Part shown: positions 35,786-48,156 of the stretch, piece by piece | How positions within the stretch are numbered: position 1 is the first letter of the stretch | Layout: every line of letters begins with the position of its first letter | Source of the DNA: Heterohyrax brucei | Taxonomy: Eukaryota; Chordata; Mammalia; Hyracoidea; Procaviidae | Length of the DNA: 64,000 bases | NCBI GenBank assembly: GCA_028571685.1 | Contig: CM053146.1 | Span: 24,215,431-24,279,430 of the forward strand | Direction of reading: 5' to 3' | Program-made: the position numbers and the translations under genes | The notes under the pieces: model-generated | Told to the model about the DNA's origin: nothing | Database searches by the model: none | Seen by the model: only the letters and a program-made list of their open reading frames with translations

Positions 35786-35922
35786 AACCTGTTGTCGTCC
35801 AGTTGACTCCTACTCGTAGCTGCCCTATAGGACAGAGAAGGACTGCCCCATAAAAGAGTAGATTTGAACTGCTGACCTTTGGTTAGCAGAGGAGTTCCTA
35901 ACCACTGCACCACCAGGGCTTC
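35786..35922 (-). mobile_element. AfroSINE
   Basis: Minus copy next to a purine-rich simple repeat (35741-35785); head reversed as accactgcaccaccaggg. Confidence 0.83.
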
Positions 35923-36474
35923 TGTTTTACGTTACTTACCTAGAAAGTCATTTACTTTAGTTAAATATTTGTTGGTTACAATGAGGGACAGAATGTAAAA
36001 AGCAGAGACAATGTGGCTCCAGCTCCTTAACTTCTTGCATACAGTGCAATCATGACTACTACAGTTCAATATAGAATATAAATCCTTAGGAGAAATTTTT
36101 TTAAAGGCTATTTGTTCTCCTGATTGAAGATATGGGGCCCATCTTCAGAAAGATGTTATTTTTGAGAAGGCATTGGGTGATAGTAGGAATATATGAGGAG
36201 AATGGATGCTCACAGTTGGAAACACAAAGCCAACGGTAGAGTGTGGAGTGTGGAAGGCTGTATAGTAAGACATGTGCCATCTGAACATCAAGCTTACAGA
36301 TTATGACTAAAATTTTACCAGCATGGAATTATTAAAATCCAAAATTAATTGATGCCAGAATATAAATTATGAACTTTCAGAAATCTAAATAACTGCATTA
36401 TTCTTTGAAGTTCACGTAATATGAATTGAATGCTGGTGAAGAATTCTCAGACTATTGTATTGTGACTCTGTGAC

Positions 36475-36595
36475 TGGATTTTTGTAATCATGTCAAATGG
36501 ATTCATTTTTCTAGGCTCTCTTTTTCTCATCTGTAAAATGAGGGATTGATCTAAATCATTTCTAAAGTCCTTTTCAGAGATAAAAATGTCAATTA
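36475..36595 (+). mobile_element. MIR-like fragment
   Basis: ctttttctcatctgtaaaat and gatctaaatcatttctaaa blocks. Confidence 0.5.
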
Positions 36596-36749
36596 TTTCA
36601 TAGTTCATTGATTGTAGATAAAGGCTTATTCCATGAATCTTGCATGTTATTTAGTCTCCCGAGTCAATGAGCCAAAGGTAACCTAGAAAACAAACAAAAA
36701 ATCCTTTAGTTAGCTAATACGAACACCTGCAGGAGATTATTTACCTTGG

Positions 36750-37642
36750 CAGGTAGGGCCAAATGGCAGAGTAGTCAGAGGTAACCTCTAGTCCCTCTTA
36801 CAAAGAAGTGTATCAATTACATATAACAACCTGGGAGCACTAAACATCAAAGACAAAGTTGAGAAGTTGGACTCAGCAGCAGAGGGAGAAAGAGATAATT
36901 CAGAAGAAGCAAGAATTTGGCAGACCTGACCTGGCAGGAACCCTGCAAGCTGGATCAGCTTGCACATGTAGGCTGAGGCATGCAATAGTTCTTGGGATAC
37001 ATTTTCCACATGGGAGAAACCAAGCAGCACAGAGGCTGCTCAAGCCTTCAGGACCAGGGAGAAGTGGCACTGAATCAGCAAAAGTTAAGTACAAATTTTT
37101 AATTTACCATACAGGATCAAAAAAAAAAAAAACTCTTCTGGGAAGCATTTCTATCCCACTTATCTGTCCCCTCCCCATTATGATCCAGACTGTGGTCCAG
37201 CTTTTGTGATTACTACATCCCCTGGGCAAGAAGTAGGAAAGATTACATGCCCTGAGCCATCCTCTCAGCTTTGTAGAAGGAGCATTAACAACCAGGAAAA
37301 AAAAAGTAATCTGCCAGCTCCCCTAAGGTGGAAATTCAGGGCGGGTGCAGCTCTTTTGCCTTGGCACAAAATCTTCAAGATACTACAAAGGTTTAACAAA
37401 ACAAACAAACAAAATAAAGCCAAGCAACTCAATTTAAAAATGGGCAAAGAATATGAACAGGCATTGCACCAAAGAAGGTACTCAGGTGACCAACAGACAC
37501 GTGAGGAAATGCTCATGATCGTTAACTATCAGAGAAATGCAAATCACAACTACAATGAGATATGATCTCAACACAACAAGGCTAGCATTAAGCCAAAAAA
37601 CACAAAATAAGAAGTTGCAGAGACTGGAACACTTTCACACTG
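36750..37642 (+). mobile_element. Old L1, left half (5'UTR-like, then ORF2 3' end)
   Basis: 36750-37390 begins agggccaaatggcagagtag, like an L1 5' end, and continues with L1 5'UTR-like sequence. From about 37400 it switches to ORF2 C-terminal coding sequence (the region of AATTTAAAAATGGGC to GAGAGACTGGAACACT in L1s). ORF1 and most of ORF2 are absent. The ORF2 part is continuous in content with the right half starting near 39436. Confidence 0.6.
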
Positions 37643-39435
37643 CTGTTGTTTTTGTTAGGTGCCACTGGGTCAGTTCCAGCTCATAGCAACACTATGCACT
37701 GCACAGTCTTAGGCCTTACCCACAGTCGTTTTTATGCTCAAGCCCATTATTGCAGCCACTGTGTTAATCTATCCTGTTGAGGATCTTTTTTCTTTTTCAC
37801 TTACCCTCTACGAAGCATGATGTCCTTCTCCAGTGATTGATCCTTCCTGACAACAGGTCCAAAGTACATAAGATGCAGTTTTGCCATCTTTGCAAAAACA
37901 GATCTGTTTGTTCTTCAGCAGTCCATGGTATATTCAATTTTCATCTCCAACACCACAATTCAAAGGCATCAGTTCTTCTTCTGTCTTCCTTATTCATTGT
38001 CCAGCTTTCACACGAATATAATGCCATTGAAAATTACTATGGCTTCACTCAGGAACACCTTCGTCTTCAAGCTGATATCCTTATTTTTGAAGACTTTGAA
38101 GAGGTCCTTTGCAGCAGATTTTCCCAATGCATTGTGTCTTTGATTTCTTGGCTGCTATTTCCATGGACATTGATTGTGGAACCAAGTAAAAGGAAATCCT
38201 TGACAACCCCAGTTCTTTGTCCATTCATCATGACATTGCTTACTGGTCCAGTTGTGAGGATCTTTGGTTTCTTGATGTAGAGGTACAGTTCACACTGAAG
38301 GCTGCCGTCTTTGATCTTCATCAGTAAGTGTTTCAAACCATCTCTTCACTTCAGCAAGCAAGGTTGTGTCATTTGCAAAACACAGACTGTTAATGAGTCT
38401 TCCTCCAATTCTTATGCCTCATTCTTCTTCATATAATTTGACTTCTCAGATTATTTGTTCCCCACACAATTTGAAAAGGTGAAAAGATATAACCCTGACA
38501 CACATCTTTCCTGACTTTTAACCATGCAGTGTCCTCTTGTTCTGTTCACCCAACTGCCTTTTTATCCATACACAGATTCCTCACGAGAACAATGAAATAG
38601 TCTGGAATTCTCAATCTCTACAACATTATGCATAATTTGTTATGATTCACACCATTGAATGCCTTTGCATAATCAATGAAACACAGATAAATATCTTTCT
38701 GGTATTCTCTGTTTTCAGCCAAGGTCTACCTGATATCATCAATGATATTCCTGGTTCCACAGCCTCTTCTGAAGCCAGCTTGAACGTCTGGCAGTTCTTT
38801 GTCAATAAACTGTTGAAGTCACTTTTGAATGATCTTGAGCAAATTTTTACTTGCATGTGATATTACTGATACTGTTCAATAATTTCCACATTTGGTTGGA
38901 TCACCTTTCTTAGGAATATGCATAAATCTGGATCTCTTCCAGTCAGTTGGCCAAATTTCTTGGCATAGACAAGGGAGCACTTCTGGAGCTGCATCAGTTT
39001 GTTAGAACATCTCAGTTGATATTCCATCATTTCCTGGAGCCTTATTTTTCACCTATGCCTTCAGTGCAGCTTTGAATTCTTCCTTCAACACCATTGGTTC
39101 CTAATCACATGCTACTTCTTAGAATGTAGGCTGCACTTAGAATGTAGTCCACCAGTTCTTTCTGGTGAAATGACTGTATTCCTTCCATTTTCTTCTGATC
39201 CTTCTTGAGTTGTTTAATATTTTCCGTGTAGAATCCTTTACATCTACAACTCAAGTCTTGAATTTTTTCTTCAGTTCTTTCAGATTGAGAAATGCAGAAT
39301 GTGTTCTTTCCTTTTGGTTTTCCATCTCTAGCTCTTTGCATATGTCAGTATAATATTTTGTCTTCTCAAGCTACACTTTGAAATCTTCTGTTTAGTTCTT
39401 GTACGTCATCATTCCTTCCTTATGCTTTAGCTACT
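37643..39435 (-). mobile_element. RTE/BovB-type LINE, long copy inside an L1
   Basis: About 1.8 kb. The reversed tail begins gttgtttttgttaggtgcca. The order then follows the RTE 3' region and reverse-transcriptase ORF backwards, including the YADD block (gtcatttgcaaaacac near 38370) and SKAFDCVDH-equivalent sequence near 38640-38670. It interrupts an L1 whose halves end at 37642 and resume near 39436, so it inserted after that L1. Confidence 0.87.
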
Positions 39436-40760
39436 AGTAGACAGGTAAAATGGTCACCCACTGTGGAAATTGATTTGGCATTTCCTTAAAAAGCTGGAAA
39501 TAGAACTACCGTATGATCCCACAATCCAAGTACTTGGAATACATTCTAGAGAAATAAGAGTAATCACATGTATAGATATACGCATACTCATGTTCATTTC
39601 AGCACTGATCAGAAAAACAAAAAGATGAAAACAACCTAGATGCCCATTAACAGATGAATGGATAAACAAAGTATGGTGTACTCACACAATGGAATACTAT
39701 GCAATGATAAAGAACAATGATGAATTTGTCAAACATCTCACAACATGGAAAACTCTGGAAAGAAATATGCTGAGTAAAATTTGTTGGTTTCACACAGATG
39801 AGTATCATATGAGACCAGTATCATAAGAAACCAAGAAAAGATTTAAACACAAAAGATAACATTCTTTAATGATTATTAAGGTAGGGGAAAAAAGAGAGAG
39901 AGATTCACTAACTAGATCATAGACAGGAATTATCCTCAGTGAAAAGAAGGACAACACATAATACAGACTAAGTCAGCGCAACTGGACTAAACCAAAAGTT
40001 TAGAAGTTTGCTGAACACAACGAAAAACTTTGAGGGACAGTGTAGTGGAGGCATGAGTCTGCAGACTGTTTTCAGGGGACATCTAGGTCAACTAGCATAA
40101 CTAAGTCTACTGAGAAAATGTGCATCCCACTTTGATAAGTCATGCCATGGTCTTCAAAGCTTTCAAGAAGCCACATAAAATGCATCCATTGGTTTCATCT
40201 CACCTGAAACAAAGGAGAATGAAGAACACCAAAGTCACAAGGAAAATATTAGCCCAGGAGACAAAAGACCACATAAACCAGAGATTCTATCCGCCCAAGA
40301 CCAGAAGAACTAGAAGGCATCCAGCTACCACCAATGACCACCCTGACAGGTGACACAGTAGACAGTTCCTGATGGAGCAGGAGAAAGTGGAGTGCATAAT
40401 TCAAATTCATGTAAAAAGACTAAACAGTCTTTTTGGACTGAGACTAGAGGATCCCCAGAAAGCATGGCCCCCAGAGTCACTGAACAGAATTGAAACTATT
40501 CTTGGAGCCAATTCATCAAAGATTAGACTGGACTATAAAGCATAAAATAATACTAACGAAGAATGTGCTTCTTTGTTCAAGAAGATACATGATACTAATG
40601 GGCAACTCCTACATGGAGGCAGGATGAAAAGGTGGAAAGGGGTAGGAAGTGGCTGAATATGCACAGGAAACCCAACAACAGGGGAGTGTTCTGTCACATC
40701 ATAGAGAAAGGTCACATGATGATATGTGTATAAATTCTGTATGAGAAACTAACATGAGTT
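39436..40760 (+). mobile_element. Old L1, right half (ORF2 end and 3'UTR)
   Basis: This resumes L1 ORF2 at the block taaaatggtcacccactgtgg, which normally follows the point where the left half stops at 37642. It runs through the C-terminal coding region to about 39870, then an L1 3'UTR to about 40760. The 3'UTR contains blocks related to those at 18500-18800 and 31790-32130. Confidence 0.75.
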
Positions 40761-41104
40761 GTTTTACCTAAAGCATAATTTTTGTTTACTTGCCTTGTTG
40801 AGCTGAGGTGTTTTTAGACTAACATTATTATTGCCAAAGGGTTGATGACTAAACCTTACAAGTAAGCCTTTAACAACTTTGTACTTTGAAACTTTATCCA
40901 AATTAAGAACATCAATAAAAAGCGGGAGGGTGGGGGTGCAATTTTCTGCTTAGTCAGTAGCTAGAAACCAAAACTCTAGAGGCAACTCTAGCTTTTTGTT
41001 GTTTTATTTTTGTTGTAGTGCATTGTGTGGATGTAGGAATACAAATGGCTGAGGGATTTAAAAAGGTAAGGAAATTTGCCTTTTCAGGATTATGGGAAGA
41101 GTCA

Positions 41105-41305
41105 CTTTTTAATGCATTCGTGCCTTCAACAGATATTGCTTGAACACCTAAGCATATATTAGCACTCAGTACACGACTTCAAGAGGAAAACAAAACAGAC
41201 AAGGCCCCTGCCCTTGAGAAGCTTACAGTCTATAGGGGAAATACACTGTATACAAGTAATAAGTATGTAAGTTTGAACTGAGGCAAGTGCTAAGAAGATG
41301 GTGAA
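41105..41305 (-). mobile_element. L2-like 3' fragment
   Basis: tgcttgaacacctaagc, then aaacaaaacagacaaggccc and ttgagaagcttacagtctat are the characteristic reversed L2 blocks. Confidence 0.5.
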
Positions 41306-41483
41306 CAGGCTACTATGAGGAAGAATAAAAAGGAATGCCTGAAGAGTATATTGATGTATATATTTAACCTGTGACTTGAGCCTTAAGAGAAACCTGCTCA
41401 GAGTAGAGTGAAGAGCATGTTAAAGGCACCATAGCTCAGAAATCTCAATGCGCTATAGGAACTGAAAGGAAGAGTGGCTGCCA

Positions 41484-41651
41484 AAAAACCCAAAAACAAA
41501 CCTGATGCTGTGGAGTTGATTCTCACTCACAGCAACCCTGTAGGACAGAGTAGAATTGCCCCCAAGGGATTCTGAAGATCAGCTGCTATGTGTGAACTGC
41601 CAACTTGCTGGTTAGCAGCTGAGCTCTTAACCATTGTACCATCCAGACTCC
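41484..41651 (-). mobile_element. AfroSINE
   Basis: Minus copy with agcaaccctgtaggacagag core. Confidence 0.85.
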
Positions 41652-41662
41652 AGAGTAGCTAA

Positions 41663-41813
41663 ACCCCAAACCAAACTCACTACCATCAAGTTGATTTCCA
41701 ACTCATAGTGACAGAGTAGAACTGCCCCATAGAGTTTCCAAGAAGCACCTAGAGGTTTCAAACTGCCAAGCTTTTGATTAGCGACTGTAACACTTAACCA
41801 CTATGTCACTGGA
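41663..41813 (-). mobile_element. AfroSINE
   Basis: Minus copy about 12 nt after the previous one in the same orientation; lacks the cctatagg block. Confidence 0.83.
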
Positions 41814-41869
41814 GGGTAGCAATTGAAAAAGGAAAAAAATTTACAAAATGAGGCTATATGTTAACAACA

Positions 41870-42035
41870 TCACTGAACACTTACAGTGGTTAGGAGCTCA
41901 GCTGCTAGCCAAAATATCAGCAGTTCAAATCCTCTAGCTACTCCTTGAAAAACCATTTGGACAGTTCTACTCTATCCAATAGGGTCTCCGTGAATCAGAA
42001 TCAATGGCAAAGGGTTCAGTTTGTTTTTTTGGTTA
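41870..42035 (+). mobile_element. AfroSINE
   Basis: Diverged plus copy with cagcagttcaaatcctctag box B. Confidence 0.78.
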
Positions 42036-42252
42036 CCAAACACAATCTCATTTCCTCTACTCAGCCCTTTAAAATAGATTCAACAGCAAATGAGAAATGG
42101 TTCTCAACTTTGGTTGCATATTAGGATCACCCACGGAGTTCACAAAGGTTCTAGTGGCTAAGCCCCACCGTCTCCCATGTCAACTGCACCCCATTGGAAA
42201 TTCTCACTTTATTGGGTCAGAGAGAGGACCTGGGTCCTGTTTTTAAGTTCCT

Positions 42253-42408
42253 TAAGCCAACGCCACCACTGTTGAGTTAATTCCAACTCATAGTGACCCT
42301 ATAGGTCACTGTAGAACTGCCCCACTGAGTTTTCAAGGAGCACCTGGCGGATTGGAAGAGGTAATTTTGTTTAGCAGAGGGAGCACTTAACTACTATATC
42401 ACCATTTA
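42253..42408 (-). mobile_element. AfroSINE
   Basis: Minus copy with gttgagttaattccaactca tail. Confidence 0.83.
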
Positions 42409-42514
42409 TAAGTTCCTTAGGTAATTCTAATGTGCAGCAAGAGTTGAGAGTTACTTGCTTGAAGTTAATTTCTTCATCATGATCTCATGGTAAATAAGTA
42501 AGTGGCAGAGGTAA

Positions 42515-42722
42515 AAACCAAACCACTTGTCATTGAGTGAATTCCAACTCATAGAACCCACATGTGTTGCAGAACAGAAATACACTCTGTAGGATTTTCA
42601 GAGCTGTGCTCTGTCAGAAACAGATGATTAAGTCTTTCTTTTGAAGTATCTTTGGGTGGACTTGAATGACTAATCTTTTGATTAGTAGTCAAGCACTTAA
42701 TGGTTTGCACTACCCAGAGACA
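42515..42722 (-). mobile_element. AfroSINE, long form
   Basis: The long subtype: between the shared tail and head it has the gtgctctgtcagaaacagat and ctttgggtggacttgaatga blocks, ending actacccagagac. Confidence 0.75.
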
Positions 42723-44695
42723 AGTAGTTGCAGAAGAAGTCCATCTAATTCTAAGTCTGTGCTCTTAGCCATCCACTGTTGCCCTTGTCAATGTTCAACA
42801 TCAGGTAGTAAGCACCAGTTACAGTAGTGGAACTCTGTTAAACACTTGGACACAATGATGAACCATGCAGAACCCCCGCTTGAAATAAAATCACAGCCTA
42901 ATAGGGCAGAAGTCTCAATAAATGAAGTAGGCTGGCCCACATAAGCAGAGGCAAGTCAACTGAGAACTCTTAAATGAGGCCAGATGTGCTCTTCCTATTT
43001 TAAGCTAGGTTGACGTTGAAGATAACAGATGACAGGGAACCTAAGTCGAGGGCTATTGCAGCCATCCAGGTGAGGGATGGTGCAAGCCTAAACTAAGGCG
43101 ACGGCAGAGGGTCCAAAGACAATGGACAGGACTTGCTAACTACTTATGTGGAGGTAAGGAAAAGAAAGAAATGGAAGATGATTTCAAATTTGAGAGGCTG
43201 TGTAGAGGAAATATCACTGATCAAGCACAAAAATACAAGAATTGAATTTTTGGTTGAACAAAGTTAAAATACTTGTTGAACATTCAGGTAGAGCATTCCC
43301 CTAGACCATTAGAAGTGTGTAGATGGAATTCAGGTGAGAAAATCATTCCGTAGATAAAGGTTGTGGGTCACTGGCACACAGGTGGTAACTGAAACTGTGT
43401 CTTGCATAATATGTATATTGTGTATAACTAAAAAAAAAGAAGATGAGCTTAATATTGCCAAATCAAAATAGTCAGTAAAGCTATTTTATCTGCAGTGATA
43501 TTAAACACAAGTAACTCATGATCATCCTTGATGAGATTTTAATATTTTACAGACTTTCCCTGGTCATATAGCAAATTTAACAGATGATACATAGTCCTGG
43601 AATGCAAACTAATTTTAAATATTGGCTAAAAAGACCATCTTTAAGAAGAATACAAGCTGATAGATCCAGAAAAGCAATATAAATACCCTAGAAGTGTTTC
43701 TAAAACATAACTAATTTTTATGTGCATCTTATTTTGATTTATTTTTAATCCATAACATTATTTAAAACTACAAAAGTTATAATATTCTAAACATACAACT
43801 AGATAGAAAAGTCTTAGGCTCAAACTCATATAAAGCTGTAAAACCAAACATTTATAAAATAATTATAAAAGAAACACAAAATAAGTAAACTTCAAATTAT
43901 AGTGTTGTGAAAGATGTATGCTAAAATTTAAGTGCAAACACAAATATTGGAATTATTGCTACAAATGGGTTATTTTGAGGCAGTTATGCATTTAATACTA
44001 TTATGTGGTGGCTCAATTCTTTCACCACTTTTAGCAAACATTTACTGGTACAGTCTACCATTATTTGGCCTTCACTTGGATAATATGATAAGTTAAGTCT
44101 ATCCTCTCTCTTTTTTAAATCAATAATCAAAGAATTACAGTAAGCACTAAGCCAATCTTAAGTGACATCACATGGCCGTATAGTATTATACTGTATTCAT
44201 CAGCACGATATAGAACATGGTTGGATTAATATGTTAAAAATTATCATGTAATTAAAACACATCATTTAAAAATTTTCCAGAAAAATTGTGGACCACTAAG
44301 CATACATATACAACCAACTTGACGGCACTTGGCTGGTATATATATATATCTTCGTGCCTTCTAGTGATTCACAAACTCTCCTTTAGAAACACTGTCATGT
44401 ATTATCCATTATTTTTGGATTATTTATGCCTTTTTAAACTTCTTTGGCATAAATCTCTAATGTCCAAAATGCATTCTATTGAAGTGATTGTTAGCAGGTA
44501 TTCTGTGGGAGGACATGGGGGTGGGAATGTTCATATTTGGTAAGGACTGGGCTAGACAAAGTTAAGCAGATTTTTTTCAACATGGAAATCTGATACCCTT
44601 TAATATTCCAGCATACAATTTGAGCCACTGAACCATTTTTTTCTTTTTCTTGAAGCATCTTACAGGACTGATAGTTGACTATTTATTACTTTCAT
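42723..44695. other. Intergenic DNA, nothing recognised
   Basis: About 2 kb without SINEs, in contrast to the dense SINE cluster on both sides. No coding potential. Confidence 0.45.
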
Positions 44696-44792
44696 GAAAT
44701 ACCTTATCTTATTAAATCCTATGACACTACTGTAAGGTAGATCAGTGAGGCTCAAAGATAGGAAGGACTTGCCCAAGGTTCACTCATAGATC
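44696..44792 (-). mobile_element. MIR-like fragment
   Basis: gcccaaggttcactcataga preceded by tattaaatcctatgac, typical MIR order in reverse. Confidence 0.55.
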
Positions 44793-44850
44793 AAAACCCA
44801 AACCAAACCCAGTGCTGTTGAGCTGATTTCAGTTGATAGTAACTCTAATA
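44793..44850 (-). mobile_element. AfroSINE tail fragment
   Basis: Tail only: aaacccagtgctgttgagct. Confidence 0.6.
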
Positions 44851-44964
44851 GTTGGGTCAAAATAGAAACCAGGTCTTGTGATTCATATCCAATATTCTTT
44901 TTGATAGAACCTATCTTAATCTTTAAATCCTTTGACCATGTAAAATTTTTCAGCTGTATTGAGC

Positions 44965-45136
44965 AAAGACCCCAAACCAACCCCGGTGCCATCAAGTCGA
45001 TTCCAACTCATAGAGATCCTATAGGACTGAGCAGAGCTGCTCCATAAAGTTTCTGAGGAGCACCTGGCAAACTTGAACTGCTGACCTTCTGGTTAGCAGA
45101 CATGGCACTTAACTACTGTGCCACCAGGGTTTCCTT
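44965..45136 (-). mobile_element. AfroSINE
   Basis: Well-preserved minus copy, from ccggtgccatcaagtcgatt to tactgtgccaccagggtttc. Confidence 0.9.
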
Positions 45137-45287
45137 CAATTGTATCAAGCAAACTTTAAAAAAAATCCATGATATATTTATAGACGAAGCACTACACACA
45201 TTTTCTTAATTTGCTCAGAACATTTGGTATAGGTTAATGTAGTCATTTCATAATTATATACTGAAAATACAGAGGTCATTCACTATT

Positions 45288-45495
45288 CCATTGTTATTAG
45301 TTGCTATCAAGTCAGTTCCAACTTACAGTAACCCTATGCGTGCAGAGTTGAACTGTTTATAGTGTTTTTTCCAAGGCTGTGAACTTTCAGATGCATCATC
45401 AAGCCTGTCTTCCAAGGTGCCTCTAGGTGGGTTCAACCCACTAACCTTTCATCTAGTAGTCAAGCATTTGTCCACTTGCTCTACCCAGGGACACC
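45288..45495 (-). mobile_element. AfroSINE, long form
   Basis: Contains gcctgtcttccaaggtgcct and ctctacccagggacacc, blocks of the long subtype. Confidence 0.82.
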
Positions 45496-45524
45496 ACTTC
45501 TATTTTGTAGTAGCTACAAGTGCA

Positions 45525-45885
45525 AAGAGAAAACTTGGTGGCATAGTGGTTACATGCTTCATCTGCTAATCAGAACACTGACAGTTCAAATCTGGCAAGT
45601 GCTCCTGGAAAACTTGCTGGGGCATTGCTATAAACCCTGGTCATGTAGTGGTTAAGTGTTGTGGCTGCTAACCGAAAGGATGACAGTACAAATCCACGAG
45701 GTGCCCCTTGGAAACTCTATGGAAACCCTGGTGGAGTGGTGGTTAAGAGTTACATCTTCTAGCAAAAGGTCAGCGGTTCAAACCCACGAGATACTCCTTA
45801 GAAACTCTTTGGGGCAGTTCTACTTTATCTTATAGGGGCGCTATGAGTTGGAATCAACTCAGTGGCAGTGGATTTGGTTTTATGA
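45525..45885 (+). mobile_element. Three head-to-tail AfroSINE units
   Basis: Two partial 5' halves (45525-45630 and 45631-45720) are followed by a complete copy (45721-45885). Both partial units stop in the middle of the core, and the next unit starts directly with aaaccctgg. Confidence 0.82.
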
Positions 45886-45987
45886 TGTAAGTGCAGGATG
45901 ACTGAATAACAGTGGGTGCTTATCTGTTTAAATAAGCCTACAAACTCATGGAACGTTGTCTGTAATTACTAACATTAAACCTCATAA

Positions 45988-46378
45988 CAACCAAAAAATC
46001 TCACTGCTGCTGAGTCAATTCTGATTCATAGTGACCCTGTAGGACAGAGTAGAACTGCCCAAATAGGCTTTCAAGGCTGTAACCTTTATGAGGAAGCCCT
46101 AGTGGTATAGAGGGTAAACAAAAGGTTGGCAACTGATACTCACCAGGTACTCCTTGGAGACTCGATGAAACTGTTCTACTCTGTCCTGCAGGGTTGCTGT
46201 GAGTCAAAATTAACTCTATGGCAACAGGTTTTTTGGAGGTTGTCTAGGTAATCTTTATGAAGCAGGCTATCACATCTCTCTCACACAGAGCCTCTGGTAA
46301 ATTCAAACTGACGATCCTTCAGTTAGCAGCCACGTGCTCAGCCACTGTGTCACCATGGCCTTAGCCTGCTTTTCATTG
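45988..46378 (-). mobile_element. AfroSINE, long form, split by a plus copy
   Basis: The left part is 45988-46091 and the right part 46248-46378. The host sequence is interrupted within its GTAA-C/T-CTTTATGA stretch. Confidence 0.83.
46092..46247 (+). mobile_element. AfroSINE nested in another AfroSINE
   Basis: Plus copy flanked by a 13-nt duplication with one mismatch (46079-46091 and 46248-46260). Confidence 0.85.
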
Positions 46379-46527
46379 GTGGCGAATTCTATACCACATT
46401 CAAAGCAAACTGAAAAAACAAGGGAAATGAGGATGATACATATAAATTGACCAAGTCACGGGGAGGCTAACAATCTTGAATTCTTATGGTTGAATTGTTC
46501 TAATCTACAATGATTAGCAACATCATC

Positions 46528-46560
46528 ACACACACACACACACATACACACACACACAAA
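46528..46560. repeat. (CA)n microsatellite
   Basis: CA units with one CATA interruption. Confidence 0.9.
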
Positions 46561-46973
46561 ACCATATGATCTAAGGTTGTGACAAAAAAAATAATGAAAG
46601 ATAAAGCTAAAGTTTGAACCACTGAAAGAAGATGGCAGCAAAAAGGGCATTCACCTTTTAGAGATGGCAACTTTGGGGTGGCCCTTTAGGGTGCCTGTTG
46701 GATGGGTGAGGAACCAGTGATAACTACAGTCAATAAATTGAATGTATATAAAATTAAATGATCCTTGTAAGGCTTGGTATATATCATCAGGCAAACAAAT
46801 AAACTAAACAAAGCCCAAACGAGGTCACTGTGGATGAGCAAGCAAATGCAAAACGCAGCTCTTGAGACAAAGTCGCTGAGGTATAAAACATGAAGATGGG
46901 AAGACAAGTGGAAAGATGACAGACTATAAACTGTCAGAGGCAATAACAGACACCAAGCATATGAGGCCATAAA

Positions 46974-47182
46974 CCAAAAACCCAAGCTACTACCCTCAAG
47001 TCAATTCTGACTTAAAGCAACCTAAGAGGACAGGGTAGAATTGCCCCATATTGTTTCCAAGGTTGTAAATCTTTACAAAAGCAAACTGCCACATCTTTCT
47101 CTCTCAGAGTGGCTAGTGACTTTGAACCACCATCCTTTTGGTTAGCAGCTGGGCACTTAACTACTTCACTACCCACGTTCCT
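46974..47182 (-). mobile_element. AfroSINE, long form
   Basis: Minus copy with tcaagtcaattctgacttaa tail and cttcactacccacgttcct head. Confidence 0.8.
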
Positions 47183-47478
47183 TATACAAGGCTCGGCTAG
47201 CTATTAGTTATTACAAGAGCCCATACAATTTGAGGTCCAAAAACATGTCAGATCTCTAAGAAATTTCTCTCCACTTCATGCACTAGGCTGTTGTTTTGGC
47301 TCTGTGACAATCCTTCATGCAAACCGAATTCACACACAGAGAACATACAAGATTTGCAGACTCTCAAAGGCAGTGTTTTTATTCTAATCTCTAAGTGACT
47401 TTAGCTAGACTCACAGTTCTAGCATATGGTTTTACGAGAGGAAGAAAAGCAGGCGAGAACTTCCTTTGATTTGCTAGT

Positions 47479-47513
<35 letters not shown>
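47479..47513. repeat. (TG)n microsatellite
   Basis: About 16 uninterrupted TG units. Confidence 0.95.
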
Positions 47514-48156
47514 ACTCACATACACAATTTATTCATGGCAGCAGGGAGATTTATTTGATAACAAATGGGCACAAATAATTGAGAAGTTAAAAATTTCCTT
47601 GTATGACTTATATGACAGGTTAGGTAATTTAGTAGACTCAAAATACACATTAGAACTCAAAAGGCTGAACTTCAATTTATTATGGGACTCATACTTAGCA
47701 AGAGAAAAGAAACTATGGAAATAACTGTCCATAGAAATAAAGAAATATGAAATGATTTTTAAATTTAACGCACTTGGAATTGCCAAGAATTAAAGCTTGA
47801 ACGACAGTTAGTGGGAATTAAATGAAATTTGACTTTCTAAAAACAGATCTTAGATTTATAAGATGATTTGTTGAATTGAAAAATGATTGAACCATTGTCG
47901 CCAGTAAAGAAGACTTCCCAACTGAGAAATCCAATGTGTAGCTCAGTGATGGCTGAGAGATTCCTCAGGGTGTTTCAGACTCTCACCGAGTTTATTAGAT
48001 TCTTTAGCATCAGTAGCCCCCATTGTTCCTCTGTTATGTTAAAATTAGAGCGTCCTCTTCTGGAAATAAGAGCTCAGTTTTAATTGAGGAAGTCTATGCT
48101 AGTGGAAGATCACGTGGACTGTTCAGAATGAGGCAAACAGAGTTTCCATCTTTGCT

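Noticed and set aside
36859-37209. 116-codon plus-strand frame
   Set aside because: Lies within L1 5'UTR-like sequence and has no protein similarity.
46528-47513. CA/TG arrays as a CRISPR-like repeat
   Set aside because: Simple dinucleotide microsatellites without spacers in mammalian DNA.
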